Assembly (NCBI GenBank): GCA_021229015.1
Contig: CM037783.1
Location: 2,448,725 to 2,512,724 of the forward strand
Length of the DNA stretch: 64,000 bases
Direction: 5' to 3'
Source of the DNA: Solen grandis
Taxonomy: Eukaryota; Mollusca; Bivalvia; Adapedonta; Solenidae
Shown here: piece by piece, positions 1 through 13,179 of the stretch
Position numbering within the stretch: the first letter of the stretch is position 1
Layout: every line of letters begins with the position of its first letter
Made by a program: the position numbers and the translations under genes
Notes under the pieces: generated by a model
Told to the model about the DNA's origin: nothing
Seen by the model: only the letters and a program-made list of their open reading frames with translations
The model's database searches: none

Positions 1-1590
1 TCGTACTTAAGTATTTTCGAGAGCAAGGGGCGATGTCATGGGTTTGCTGGAAGCTACGGCAATTTGTACTAAATCTTTTGTAGTCCTTAAATAAACCTAA
101 AAAGGTGGACGGTTCTCAATGTCAAACATCACTTGGGGATGAATATCAGAGTTATGACAAGGACCAATGATGGAGCAGAGCTGTACAGTCGATTGTTTCA
201 ATGATAAAGTAAAACGGTAGAACTTGAACCAAAGACGAAGCATAATTGGTAGACGTGCGAGAAGAAATGGTAAAAGAAAGTCGACTTAAAAACAAAATTT
301 GAAACTCATCGTTTATAGTTATGTTCAGTTCAATATTTGCAGCCTGATTTTGGATATTAATATCATTTTTGAATTACTGAGCGATATTATACTGGTTTTA
401 TTTTTAGCCATCAGCTACCATTTAGAATTATCTTGAAAGATCTATCGTATATTGCAATATCAATAAAAAATATAGCAAAACTGCTGTTTTACTGCCGTAA
501 ATGTTTTAGGCATTTATTTATACACTCATAATGTTAAGTCAAATAAAATTTTGTTGGTAATTTTGATCATGAAATTACAGTATACAGTTTTAGATGAGTT
601 GTGCAAGGGTCCATTTTGTAATGGTAATAATGAAATGCAATATGTCCTGAATACAAAAAACAACAACACAGAACTCGAAATGATTTAATAGTACTTTACT
701 GTGTTAAACTACCGTAAGTAATAATTAGTAGAACGAACCGAAAGGTCTCATTCGACAGCACTAGAAAAATGCAACCGGTGGGTCCCTGCTCGGAATTTAC
801 ATAATGTGACTTGGCCAAGTATCATAGCAGCGTAACAACACCACATCTTGTTCATGGTCTCTTGGGCATTGTCTTCAAATGAATACGATATTATACAAGC
901 ATAATAATTATGACTCTAACTGCTAGTTTCAGTGACTTAAATTTCAGCATGACAGGACCGAGACTTTGGAATGCATTATACAAGAAAATTAAACTGGCAA
1001 AAATGTTGATGTATTAAAAAGACTGCTTATGACGTATTATTTTACGACTTACAGTCGTTAATTTTACAGTATCTTAAATTTTGTAATGAATGAGAATATT
1101 TGTTTCAGTTAATTTTACAAATGTATGCAACTACCTTATTGTTTCTTATATATTATCTAATTTTTGTAAAACGCTGTTAAAGATGTTAGCATAGAACATA
1201 AGTTTTATCAAGCTATCAGGGAACTAGTTTTGACTGGAAGAGTAAGTTACTAGTAGTGACAATAAACGTCGAAGAAAAGTAACAAAATATACATTAAGAT
1301 CCATTCAATAATCTATTTAGGTTGCATGCTGCCGACTTGAAATCCAATTATGGTTTTCCAATTATCATATTGTTAAGCACTGTTAAACGAACAGCAATCA
1401 TTTATTACAAAATGTCAGCATCCAAGATCTTTGGAATAATCAGAATTACCTCCCAGTTATGTCTTAAATTTATTACAGTTGTCTTCAAGAAATAAAACTA
1501 AGTACTATACTTCAATGGTATGGATATAATCGCTTAGGTTGTTTAATTAATAAAAGCATAGTACGCAACAAGTTTAAGCTTAAACTTGAA
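1..1590. other. Intergenic AT-rich DNA, no gene seen
   Basis: No reading frame with protein-like composition, no tRNA or rRNA, and no long repeat was recognised in this stretch. Stop codons are frequent in all frames, as expected for AT-rich non-coding DNA. Confidence 0.6.
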
Positions 1591-1599
1591 CCAAAGTAT

Positions 1600-1790
1600 A
1601 AGTGCTATTAGTAATGCATCCGCCCTGAAAGCAGAAATCCGTGAGCTCGATTCCTCGATCGCCATGTACCAGAGTCATTGGCATTGTCTGGTTAACTGTC
1701 CTTGTTTAACACAAAGAGTATAATTTTCTTTGAAGTCAGGATAAATTCACCTGGTGTACTATCATATTTGTTTTATATTACGTGATATCG
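1600..1790 (+). repeat. Probable tRNA-derived SINE fragment
   Basis: A B-box-like stretch (GAGCTCGATTCC, near 1650) follows a short tRNA-like segment, and the sequence just after it resembles the body of SINE copies elsewhere in the window (53.9 kb, 41.0 kb). The A box and target-site duplications are not clear, so this is a decayed or partial copy. Confidence 0.35.
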
Positions 1791-1799
1791 CAGTATCAT

Positions 1800-4700
1800 G
1801 AAACACTATGAATTTCATGTGGAAGAATGTAAAATTAATACTCACATACTTTGGTGTGAGGTTAAAGCAACAAACAACGACCTTTGTATTGTTTGATTTC
1901 CATCCTAAAAGTCTGATTTTCTCCAAACTCTAGATGATTTGTAAATAAAAAAGACATTTTAAGCTCGATATAGCAAATTCATTTTCATTATTCTCCCCTG
2001 ACTACAATTTTGATAATTATCTAATTTGATTCGGTTATTTTTATATCACTTGACAAATTATTGTCTTTTTCATCTGAATTGTGAAAGTTGGTTGTTCTTA
2101 AAGGAAAATGTTTTTATCTAAATCTTATTTAGAGAACGCCATTAAAGTAGCTTGGAACTTTTGTCGAATCTTATATTAGCAAAAGTAACAACAACAACAA
2201 CAATTAAGATCAGTTTTTCTTTTGAAGATATGAAAAGTGGGAAAATTATAGAGATGAACAGTTGAAAGGAAAATGAAGAATACTTACATGGTCGATACTA
2301 ATAGATACTACGCTGGAAACTTGATTATCATTATCTTAGAGTCTATATATTCATTAAACCTCTTAATCAAACTTATCGCAGATTTTCCACAATCAATCTA
2401 TCTCGTATCAAAAATAATTTTTTTTTTTTTGAAATTCGTAAAAATAGAGATTTATTATTCCTAGAGGGAATAAATCAGAACATTGAACGGTTTTATTTAT
2501 GCAGAATTATACTTTTATATTTATGAAGCGTTAATTGTTTAAACAAAAAATCTCTACAAAGTCAGACACAGTGTGTGGTCAGAATGACGATCCAACAAAT
2601 AAGACTGACTTTCCAATCTTTGTAAATTAAGAAGTAAAAGATATTAATGGTTCGACACTCAACGTCAAATGGTTAAATTTTCAAATAAGAAACAACTTCC
2701 ATGTGATAGTTATGAGTGGTTCTATTGTAAGAACATACATCCCAGTTGTTGTATACAGCATAATTGTGATAAGTCGAGGAATGGCGAGGAAAAATGAATG
2801 TTCAGATAATCGCTCGGCACAATGATAATTTCCATGGTAATTTTCCTTCTGGTTCTCTAGTGCAATCCAATGTAGACCGCCCCTTCAGATTTTATCTCGA
2901 ATTCAGCATGGCGCTTGGATTAACGCTCCTCGAAGTATTGCACATTTATAATAAATCTGATTTCCTTGGAGAATCTTGTTAACAGATCATCACAACACCA
3001 AATGTACTTGCTTTTCTATAAAACGAAAAATATGTTTAGTTCTTAAAAAAAAACGCATCTGATAGCGCGTTATCTCAACGATTGTAACGTAAAATTACTG
3101 ACTTTTTAAATTGTTATGTCAGATCATCTTACGATGATTTCATTTACATGGAAGTATATCAATAGTGATGTTACTTAAATACAGGAACATTCATCTACAT
3201 AACACCTATCAATACCGTTACGTGAAGATAATATTTAGGTGTTTGTACATTTTGAAATAGCTACTTTTATCAAAGTTTATTGCATCAGTTCATTTTAATT
3301 ATAACATTCTGAAATGGCGTTTTTACCATCATACTGATATCTTAATAAATTCATATGGAACATTTAACTCGAATAATAACATGTATTTGACTTCTGTACA
3401 AAGATATAAACAAGAAGCTTAATATGCGTGCTAATTGGAATTACCTGTAATTATGTTAATTTCATAAACTCTGTTTAAAACATTTAACAATATATGACAC
3501 GTATGTTGTGCGCAAAATGTAAATAATGCTCGTGAACAAAATAACAAATTTGAGTTGAATATTGGAATGTAAGCAAAACAAGAATAAATAGCATGTTAAA
3601 TAGAAATACTAAGTCTATTACCCCCCTTTAATATACCTGATTTAATGATTCGTTTCAAAATAAGAACTATAGACTAATACAACAAGGTTTATTTACTGCT
3701 GTAAAACATTTATATACACACTAATTTTACATTTTTGATTATCTGATGTATTTTTTTTATTTTTTTCTTTGTATTCACATAACGTTCACTGGATTTTCAA
3801 TTTACTAAAAAGCATGCTAAAAATACCCCTGTCTATGACAGTGCGTAGCAATATTCTAAGCAATACACTTTTGCCCTGTTAAATGACGGTAAAATTATAA
3901 CTAAAAGCTCTGACAGTTCCAAACATATCTGTTTCACATAAAACAAATTAAGTGTTTATTTAAAAAAATGATAAAAGCAACATTTCAAAATAAATATTTA
4001 TTCTTGGGACTATAACCCAATTGAAGGAAGACAATCATGTGACATGAAGGATAGTGCTTTCTTTCATGGGGTAAATCCCTATCTTCGTATGCTGAACATG
4101 GGAGGAAAAAGTGTTCGTAATGCCAGTTATATAAAAAGTTTTTATCTCTTATTGATCTTTACCAATTGTAAAGTTACTGCTAAGAGGTTGCACTATTCTA
4201 ATTTTGTTAGCGACTGTTCTGACATAAGGTGTGTAGGTATCGTATAGGATTTGCATAACGTTTATAAATAGCTTCATTCAGAAATGGATTCAGCATATTA
4301 TGTTTTCCATGGATAGTGATACAGAAAAAGAAACATGCTTGTCTTGAAATAGAGCATATGAATTACCATATTTTGTATTAAAACATGATTTTGGTATATC
4401 TTTTTCTATGACATTTGTTGGTAGAATACTGCAAAATGAGAGACAATGTATACAAAGTTCAAACACATGGTAAACTGCACCGATATTTTTTCTTATTTAT
4501 ATCAATATATGTTGATTTATATCAGAAATTGTTGATATTTAATGTAAATTGCATTGAAGTGAAAATGTGTCATTTAAATAAATACATTTCTTTCGACCAG
4601 ACACATGTATCCATGATCAACGCATTGTAATAATTTATATGCACATATGCCAGGAACCAATCAATTGACAATACGCAGATTAAGCGACTTGATCGCTTTT

Positions 4701-7700
4701 AAAATGTTACCTTTAATTATGAAAGAAAATGGAGCTTGCAGAAAACTTTCCTTATCTATTTTCATCAATTTAATTATTTTATGGCGCTTGCAGTTTTTTT
4801 AACCTTAAATTTTAATTATGAGACGAAAATAGACCTTCGGAAAAATTAAATGTGACTGAATAACCTGAGAACTCTTCTCGTTGTAAGAGATTATACTTTT
4901 ATTAAATTATCAGTTTTTGGACTTGAAAGTAGATGCAACAAATTATTACATTACATATTGATATATGAACATATCAGTTTTTTTAATTATTGATAGGATA
5001 ATGGATTATCTATCAAAGTTGCACACACAATAACACATAACGTCAATATGTCCACTGTGGATATGACACATCGTCAAGTTTCATCACATAATTATTTAAT
5101 GTAAGAAATGATTTGTGTGCTCTTTGTCGATGTTTTTTTTTTCTCTAATCGACTGAAAGCTATATTCAGGCTGAGTTTATACTTTATATAGGAAATGGTA
5201 TTTGAAATGAAAATGAAAATATATCCTCAAATGTTGACTCCCATATGGACTCTCACTTGCAATCCTCGTGCCAATGTAATTTAATGTTAATATGATATCG
5301 GAATCGGATATTGAATGAGGTTACGTCGTGGAATCTGGAATCTGATCTTCTATATTTATATCAATAATTGCTTATTCTACACTCTACGGCCATTATGGGA
5401 CATGGGAATATCTTGCACAATCAGTAATATGTACTGTTATAGCTCCAGGACAAGGTCATAATTCCGATAAATGAATGCCTTAAGGAATGCGTATCCGTAT
5501 GAATCTCCAGTTTATTGTTCTTCTTGTTTTATGCAAAATGTTTCTTAAATTGCAAATACAGCTATTTTGAAATAAGGCGACAATTGAGTAAACACCATAG
5601 TCACATAAAAGCTCCACTGTTGCAGTTCTTTTGCTGTACTCTTCTTTTTATTGTATGACTAGTAAGTTTATAGAACCTTGTCATTTCTATATCTATGTTT
5701 GGTGCTAAAGGGTTTCACAGACAATAAAGATATTTCGAATCACCAGGAAACCTTTACAATTTAAGTACAAAGTAGTGTGCAATATTATAACAACCAAAGT
5801 ACCGATTATTACCAACTATCTCTTACAGCTGCTTTAAAATTCTGCAACATAAGCATTTAAATGAAAGACGTATATTAGAATCTTGTAGGCAGGGAAGTCT
5901 TAAATTATTGAATAATTGATTTGAATCGATTCCGCTGGTTTGACGAGTTTACGAATGACATGTTCCATCTTTGCTTCGAACCATCAATACCATAGTCACC
6001 TAAACCTGATTATTTATCACTTGTATTTCATACATTGTTTAGGAACCATATCAAACTAACATCTGCATGCAGACATAATATAGTGATATATCATTTAGCG
6101 GTGATGCTTGTTATAGTCAAATTGTGCAACATCTAGTTTTAACATACATTACACGGTACGTCTTATCGAAGTCTTATAAAAGACATGGTCATGTTTTACT
6201 CTTTATATATTGTTATGTTTCCTGAATAGTCCTACACTGCCTTTATCGGCATCACATTAATACTATGTTTATATGAATGTCATTGTCAAAGTTATTTGTC
6301 ATCTGAGAATATTTACTTGGTAATGATAAGTTCCTTGTAGGTATAGCTGGCACCAAACACGTCAAAATACATCAGTACATCAAGAACGATATAGAGAGTA
6401 AAGTAAGAGAAATAATATTCGTAACATTATAACATGACTTATGCTGACAGTATTCAATATAATAACATACAAAATTGTAATGAAACTACAAAATTGCATA
6501 CCCGGTAAATCGATTCTAAATTTTCCATAATTCGTTTACATTAATCAGCTATGATTTTTTTTATATTTTGAAATTACAATTACGAAAGTGAGTGCTACAT
6601 CAGATGCTTATTTTACCAATATTATTATTATCACATCACATGAAAAACGTGCATCAACTGAATCCAAGCTATACGTTCCCATTGTTAATGTAAATAATAT
6701 TAAAAATAACAATGTCATATACAGGCTACAGTCGAGGACTGAATTCATCACGTATTATATTTTCAGCTCTATTACCCCACTTGATTTTAGGCAATTTAGC
6801 CCATTTATCACGCCCGTTTTCAAGAATTTTAGCTAAACTTTTGTGGACTTTCTTAAATCGCAACATAATATTTCAATCTAAGAATTACTGAATGAAAATT
6901 TCATCCAGGAAAAAATTGATTTAAATGATCGCAGAAACTGCACATTTGTAATGCAGATGTTTTCGAGGACACACAATAAATAATACCATTTGTTTTGCAG
7001 TACGAAGTTCCAGCACTCCACTCTAACATTGCTGTCCATGTTTAAGAATTTACTTAAAAAGGGTTCAGTTCCTGCTTTACTAAGAATTCCGGTAAACGCC
7101 TAGGCCAAGTTAACCATATTAAGAAACAATTTAAAAATTTTCGTTAGAAAAACAAGAATGGTGAAATCCCCCTAGATTTTTAAGAATTATATTAAGGATT
7201 GTATCGACAGTTAAATTCGAGCTTTAACGGTGTGTGCTACAGTCTTTCTTTCTTCAATAGAATTTCTGATTTTCACATATGATATGTAAAAAAAATGTGT
7301 GCTTAATACAACAATCCAAAAATATAGGTAGGTTACCGTGTTCGTTTTCATGCTACCTTTGAATATCCATAGTAACCGTTTCTTATAAATAGCTGAAATA
7401 TACATCTCTCGTAAAAAAGAAAAGAAATAATCTGCAAATAGAAGATATAATCCTACATTGTAACAGTTAATTCGTAAAAATTCAATTTATCCGAAGGAAT
7501 GGTTTAAATATTCTCTGGTTCTTCATTTTACAAAAAAAAGTCATTTCATAGAATTGGACTAAAAACCCATAGAATTATTTGGAAAAAGAAGAGAAAAAAT
7601 AAGTTTAATTTCAAACATCTTTTAAAGTTTTACAGAAAACCCTTCAATATATTTTTCATTTGTTCTTGTTCATATTCTTTAACGGTTGCTTGAACAAAAA

Positions 7701-9110
7701 AAAGCTGAAAATAATAATATAGATCACAGAGATCATTTTCGAGCTACTGAGCTATGTCTATGGTAACTGTCTAATGCTAAACTAGAAACCAAAGTTTGAA
7801 AACATACTTTTTGAAAAGAAACATTATAAATACAACAGACGTTCTTTTATGGTGAAACAACTGTATTAGCGTATTGTGAAAGCTTACATCCAAACATTTG
7901 GCGTATCCGTAATATTTTACATGTCCGAAACATTGCGATAGTAAACTCCATTTATTATTATTTTTTTTTATTTGTGTGTGTGTGCGTGATATTCTTACTT
8001 ATGAAGAAAACAGTCTGTATTGAATTGCTAGCAGTAATGTAATGATGACTTTGCCCAAAAGCCTCAAGTGCAGAATAAAAACCGATTAGAAATCAATGTT
8101 GAGAACATATTTTATATGGTCACTGTGAACAATGTACACAGTGAAATATGTTTGCGAGTGTATATGTGCATGGGCACATATCATTCCGATCTGTTGCAGT
8201 CGGGATGTTTGACTATATGTCCCATAATGTTGTCTCATTGGCGAGTTCATATTATTCATTCTTAATGGAAATGAAAAATGGAGTTTTTTTTGTTGTTTTT
8301 TTTTGTGTTTTTTTTAAGAAAAAGATTGAAGCTAGGTAACTCCAAAACTGAAGATCTTTTCTGAATGATACTTATGTGTCTGTAAGGCTTTTTATTAGCC
8401 GGACACGAGGAAGTCCGTATGAATTAATGCCTTCAAGTTGGTTAAGCTGTTCCTTTCACAAGGTCATTGTAGATAAACGTAGAATTTTTTTTGTCCCACC
8501 ATAAGCGCTTGCGAAAAAAAAAAATTTGCAACTGTCGACTTTTTTTTTTTTTTCTTCAGATTCTGTAAATATACCAACATCCGCACCGATTTTAGTAATA
8601 TGTTCGAACGTTTAAGTTGCACAAATGAAAGAAACAGTAGATATAATTTTAAGATTTAAGAATCCTAATGAAAATGTCCACAAATAAAAGAGCATACCAA
8701 CCGATCCTATGTGTTTTAAGTAAAGACAACTGAAACGCGACCTTTTTTTTATTGATTGGCAAATCTTTGCACAAACATGTACCATATTAGGACAATGAAT
8801 CTTGCACAACACTAATGTGGCAGTCTGAAAAGAAAAACTCAAACTTCATGTGTTTGATTTATTTTCCCTACCAATAATATATGAAACATATTTTATTATG
8901 ATGACATAGGACTGACTTATCAACTGAATACTCGAAGAGTTGTTTAGACATAAATGGCAAACTATATATGAAGAATAAAATATACCGAGACAAATGGAGA
9001 CCTAGAAGTTTATATACCATTTAATTTACTATTAAGAGTGTCAATCAGTGATTGGGATTAATAACATTAGATTTTTAGGAGGATTACCTATGTTTACATA
9101 CTAAATAAGC
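1800..9110. other. Long intergenic or intronic stretch, nothing convincing
   Basis: Low GC throughout with homopolymer runs (for example A and T runs at 8280-8320 and 8515-8555). The few open frames of 60-80 codons are rich in Ile, Phe, Tyr, Lys and Asn, as random AT-rich DNA would give, and show no domain. No structural RNA or mobile element was recognised. Confidence 0.55.
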
Positions 9111-9112
9111 TT

Positions 9113-9298
9113 ACTTATGTAGTATTCTGTCCTTAAATTCGTGACACAAGTCTCCGTTTTCCCTCGCAGCCGATACGTATGATGATTTGTTTATGGCGAT
9201 AATGGCGTTTCCTGATGGTGTGAAAACCAAGAGTAAGCCATCTCGGTATGATACACTATCCGTAACGGTATATTGAGTCGCGATAACTTCACACACAT
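9113..9298 (-). CDS. Candidate internal exon of an unidentified host gene
   Basis: On the minus strand an open frame of about 62 codons is bounded on its 5' side by an AG after a T-rich run (acceptor-like, exon starting near 9298). On its 3' side is GTAAGC, a good match to a splice donor, just inside the TAA that would otherwise end the frame. The peptide (starting VCEVIATQYTVTDSVSYRDG and ending near FKDRILH) is balanced in composition, contains two Cys and many Gly, Asp, Ser and Val, and uses GC-containing codons, unlike the Ile/Phe/Lys-rich noise frames nearby. I do not recognise the family. A short hydrophobic stretch (GLLLVF) sits in the middle, but there is no signal peptide or membrane helix. 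No matching neighbouring exon was found, so introns must be long if this is real. Seen: open frame and splice-like edges. Inferred: that it is an exon. Confidence 0.4.
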
Positions 9299-10608
9299 CT
9301 TGTTAAAAATATTTTAAGTGCAATATAATTAATTGATTTATTATTTCATCGTAATGGAAGCAATGATACCGTCATCAATTTAATTAAGCGTATGGTCAAT
9401 GGACTCCGTGTCTGTATTTTAAAACCAAAACTCCATTTGCAGTTTCAGATGTTGCATTAAACATTAAGTTGGTGAGATAAAGACAACAAGCTTTCTGCAA
9501 AACATTTTTCACAAATCACCTATTCACCGTTTTCTTGACAAACTGAAATTCACTTATAAATCAAGCTCAGAAACTCAGTTCATTTAAACAATGATGTCAT
9601 ATAATGATGTTTTATTGACTGTGAAGTGCCATTAGTGTTAAATAGCAATCGGGGTATACGTGTGAAATGTTACATCGAAAGAGGGCTTAAAGAGAGAGAG
9701 AGAGAGAGAGAGATGTAAAATAAAGGTTGATTTATATTTCCATTTTTTAACTTTAAAATATTTGATGAATATATTATTCTATAGATAGTTTGAAACTTAT
9801 ATATGTGCTAGATAATCTTGCTAAAGAAAGGCTAAATGAATAGGTTTCAATACTTAACCGATGTAAAATTTAGACAGGAGAAAACAATTTGCAGAGTACA
9901 CGTAATCGTAAACGTCTAATGGGTTTAAGATTATTTATTCTTAGAACAAACCTTGATCAATAATTCGACAGAAAAAGAAGACACGATTGACATAAGAAAG
10001 CTTGAAGTAAAATTTTCATATCAACTGGGAATAATTTACGATAGGAAATCTTGCTGAAGTCATAGCTACATTATTCAATATATGTATACTAATTGAAACG
10101 GCATACATGAAGAAAACGCAGAAGCACTACGTAAAATGAAGGAAAAGACATGAACCTTTAAAGGTGCTTACGCTGTTGACTAAAGAACAGTTCCCCAGAT
10201 TGAGGTACCTGATACCTCTTTCAAAAAAGAGGTGCCATTGTCAATATTTTTGTAATAGTAGACTTTAATTTCAGATGTGTATCCTTTTTAAAAAGAAGGT
10301 ATGTCATTTAATTTGCAATCATCGCGTTGTCCCGTTTTAAGAAAATGCGGGTACTAATCAGCAAATGTTATCTAATCATGATATTATATTTTACTTTTCA
10401 GCAAATTTAATGTTTTTCTGACGTCATGTAACTGCCCCTCTGTTGAAAAGATGAGGGAATGTACATTCGAAATTTTGGATTCTATAACTTAGATTTCAGT
10501 GTTTTTACACATGACATAACGTAGATATTAAGTTGGTAAGCTTCAAAGCGGATATCATTGTTGCTTATATCTAAATGTTTTTGTCTAGCTAATATTACTT
10601 CATATAGT
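9299..10608. other. Intergenic stretch with an (AG)n microsatellite
   Basis: Apart from an uninterrupted AG run at about 9691-9712, nothing gene-like or repeat-like was recognised here. Confidence 0.5.
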
Positions 10609-10752
10609 TTAACCCTTTCCCTCATATAGACGCATTTTGAAGCCCTCAATAGGTACCACATAAAGCCTGATCTGCAGAAAACCACAGTTAAACCTTACCA
10701 AATTTAATTACAAAATCCTCATTTCCAGACCAATGAGGAGCAGTTCATAAAA
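10609..10752 (+). mobile_element. Truncated TTAA/CCCTTTCCCTCATA MITE
   Basis: Begins with TTAA followed by CCCTTTCCCTCATATAGACG and runs, with high similarity, along the left half of the complete copy at 46586-46819 (shared landmarks: ATAGGTACCACATAAAGCC, CTGATCTGCAGAAAACCAC, GAGGAGCAG). It breaks off in the first arm of the internal hairpin with a small deletion, directly before a minus-strand SINE. The right half and right terminal repeat are missing. Confidence 0.8.
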
Positions 10753-11067
10753 CGTTTGTTTTTTTGTTGGGTTTATTGTTCCACCGAAAGTATTTCAGTC
10801 ATTTGGGGACGATGTCTACTTGAGACAAATATAGTGCTGCCACACTGCAGTATCACGCCGTAGACATGTGGCATGATACAACACCCAGTCACATTATCCT
10901 GACACCCGGTCAACTAGTCCTGCAACTACCCTTATATACTGAGCGCCAAGCAAGGGAGCTATAACAGTACCATTTTTAAGACTTTAAAATGTCGCGGCCG
11001 GGGACCAAACCCACGACCTTCTGCTCCCGAGACGGACGCTCTAACCACTCGGCTACCGGGGACGGTT
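10753..11067 (-). mobile_element. tRNA-derived SINE, minus strand
   Basis: Read on the minus strand, the tRNA-like head (10985-11065) has an A-box-like TAGCCGAGTGGTTAGAG and a B-box-like GGTTTGGTCCCC. A body of about 230 bp follows and ends near a GTTGGGTTTA-type tail motif that also appears at 44.38 kb. The head is not a functional tRNA, because the anticodon arm does not pair well. The element abuts the truncated MITE. Confidence 0.8.
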
Positions 11068-11069
11068 CT

Positions 11070-12528
11070 TATTAAAATAATTCCTCTAATATTAAATATA
11101 CCTGTAAAATAGAGCATATACTTAATGGTCGACAATTTCGAACCAATAGGCATACCGACAACGACATTGACCATACAGCAAACAAGATCAGATCATTTTA
11201 AAGTCAATTTGAAATTGAATGAAATGAGTTTCGTTTTGGGGAGAAAGTTTTCTTCAGGTACTGTATTTCAACTAGGACACGACGAACGGAAACATCTTCA
11301 GCAAATGTATGAATTATTGTAATTTTGTTGTTTGCTTATTGTTGTAGTTGTTGTATGCAGTTCACGATAAAACCATGATTGCACACGACAATTAAATATG
11401 TATAGAAGTGACCCCCACTAATGTGAATTTCAAACTATCGTGTAATTGTAAGGTTTAAACATTAGCTATACATGAGCAGAACAACGTAACCAATGCTAGC
11501 ATCATAACCGTAGGGAAGTTTTAGATAAATTTAGAGCATTCTATATTTTTTTTCTTTACTTTTTTCTTTAACACTGTTTATTTTGATAACAGAAGATAAT
11601 ATTGCTACTAGAATAATATTAGTACTAGAAAGAAAAGACAACACAAGCTTCCTCCTTTAGTGTTTTACATATCAAAATTGAACCATTTTCATGACACACC
11701 TAAATACATGTACACATAAACCAATTTCAGAAATGCAAGTCGTTATTTAAAACAAATGAGGGCAGTATTTCGGATTCACCCTTACCATCTGAATTTTGCA
11801 TTCAGAATATAAAACTGGAATAAGAATAGGAGGGATAGGAGGGAGAGAGAGATGATGATGATGATGATGATAATGATGTTTGAATGATATTTCAGATTTA
11901 TTTTTCTTAATTATAAATGCATTGTATATTCTGAATGTATTGGTTAATGCTTGGTTTGAACTATGACTTCAAAAGAGAAAAAGGGTTCATGTATATAAAC
12001 TTAAGAAAGAGTTCAGATACCAGTATTCAGACGATGTAAGAATTACAAGTTAGTCGAATGCACATGATCATCTAACGTTATTGACGATCATTCACAATAG
12101 GGACTAACCCTCGGAACAAACAGATCAATAGTTTAATTAACAAGTAAGGAAGCCATCATTGACTTTATTTAAATAGATAAAGACGGACGGAATATGTATG
12201 ATGTATTTGTTTTTCATTCTGATGTAAAGGTAAAGTATTACAGTCTAAGTTTCTTGCCGTGGGCACGTTCACCGACTTTACAGCTTTTATCCCTAGACAT
12301 CGGGCTACTAGTACCCATCTCTCAGTCTCCCTTGGGAGTCTTTCTCTCTTCTTTATTCCAACTATTTATTGCAAACAATTATACTTTCTTTCAATGCCTG
12401 ATATTAATCATTTACACAAGAAACAAAAGAAAACAATACGGCAGTTTCTCAATGTTATTAACATAAGCTATAATAATAATCATTATAATATAACAATACA
12501 TTTACCGAAATACTGACATTGTCAGATA
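11070..12528. other. Intergenic stretch, short GAT microsatellite
   Basis: A short (GAT)n run lies near 11851-11870. Open frames at 11125-11322 and 12194-12516 have no recognisable domain, and two overlap in different frames, so I treat them as chance. Confidence 0.5.
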
Positions 12529-12529
12529 T

Positions 12530-12800
12530 GACCCACACGGTTGTGGCATATCAGCCTCGCTTGGTAACTCTGAGAGTGGGTTGCAATATCATTCTCGCTT
12601 AGAAACTGTGAATGTGGGTTGGAATATCATCCTCGCTTGGAAACTGTGAGTGTGGGTTGCAATATCATCCTAGCTTGGAAACTGTGAGTGTGGGTTGCAA
12701 TATCATCCTCGCTTGGAAACTGTAAGTGTGGGTTGCAATATCATCCTAGCTTGGAAACTGTGAGTGTGGGTTGCAATATCACCCTCGCTTGGAAACTGTT
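12530..12800. repeat. 38-bp minisatellite, about 7 copies
   Basis: Consensus core GGGTTGCAATATCATCCTCG followed by CTTGGAAACTGTGAGTGT, 38 bp per unit. The first two units are the most diverged and the middle units nearly identical. Units alternate between CCTCGC and CCTAGC variants, suggesting that a two-unit block was copied. Confidence 0.92.
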
Positions 12801-13179
12801 CATACCATTCACATATACACATTTTCGGTATCAACCATCATCGTAATAAGTGACATGTTTTTACAAAATTTCCTGTGCTTTACAGACAACAGCTTAGTCA
12901 AAGGGACAGAAATGTTTTTCCATCTTGATATAACTATAGATGTACTGTAGTGTCTCGATGTTCGTCTATTCTTATATTTGATAGCAATATTTTTCGAATT
13001 TACGAAATATTCAGACTTCTTTAATGTAATTCAATATCATTATATTCTAGGAAATGATTTTGAACCAAAGGGTGTAGGATTAGTCTGCAATTGTACGGGA
13101 GAAGCTATATAAGAGAGTAGTCTCAAACCATCAAACCCGCAGAGCAAAGTCTAAGCATCACAGGACAGTAAAAATACGA

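Noticed and set aside
10985..11065. Possible minus-strand tRNA gene
   Set aside because: Promoter boxes are tRNA-like, but the cloverleaf is poor and the segment is the head of a longer SINE.
12194..12516. Overlapping 90- and 85-codon frames
   Set aside because: Different frames of the same DNA, no domain, and low-complexity C-terminal parts.
12530..12800. CRISPR-like array at 38-bp spacing
   Set aside because: The whole 38-bp unit is repeated, with no variable spacer; it is a minisatellite.
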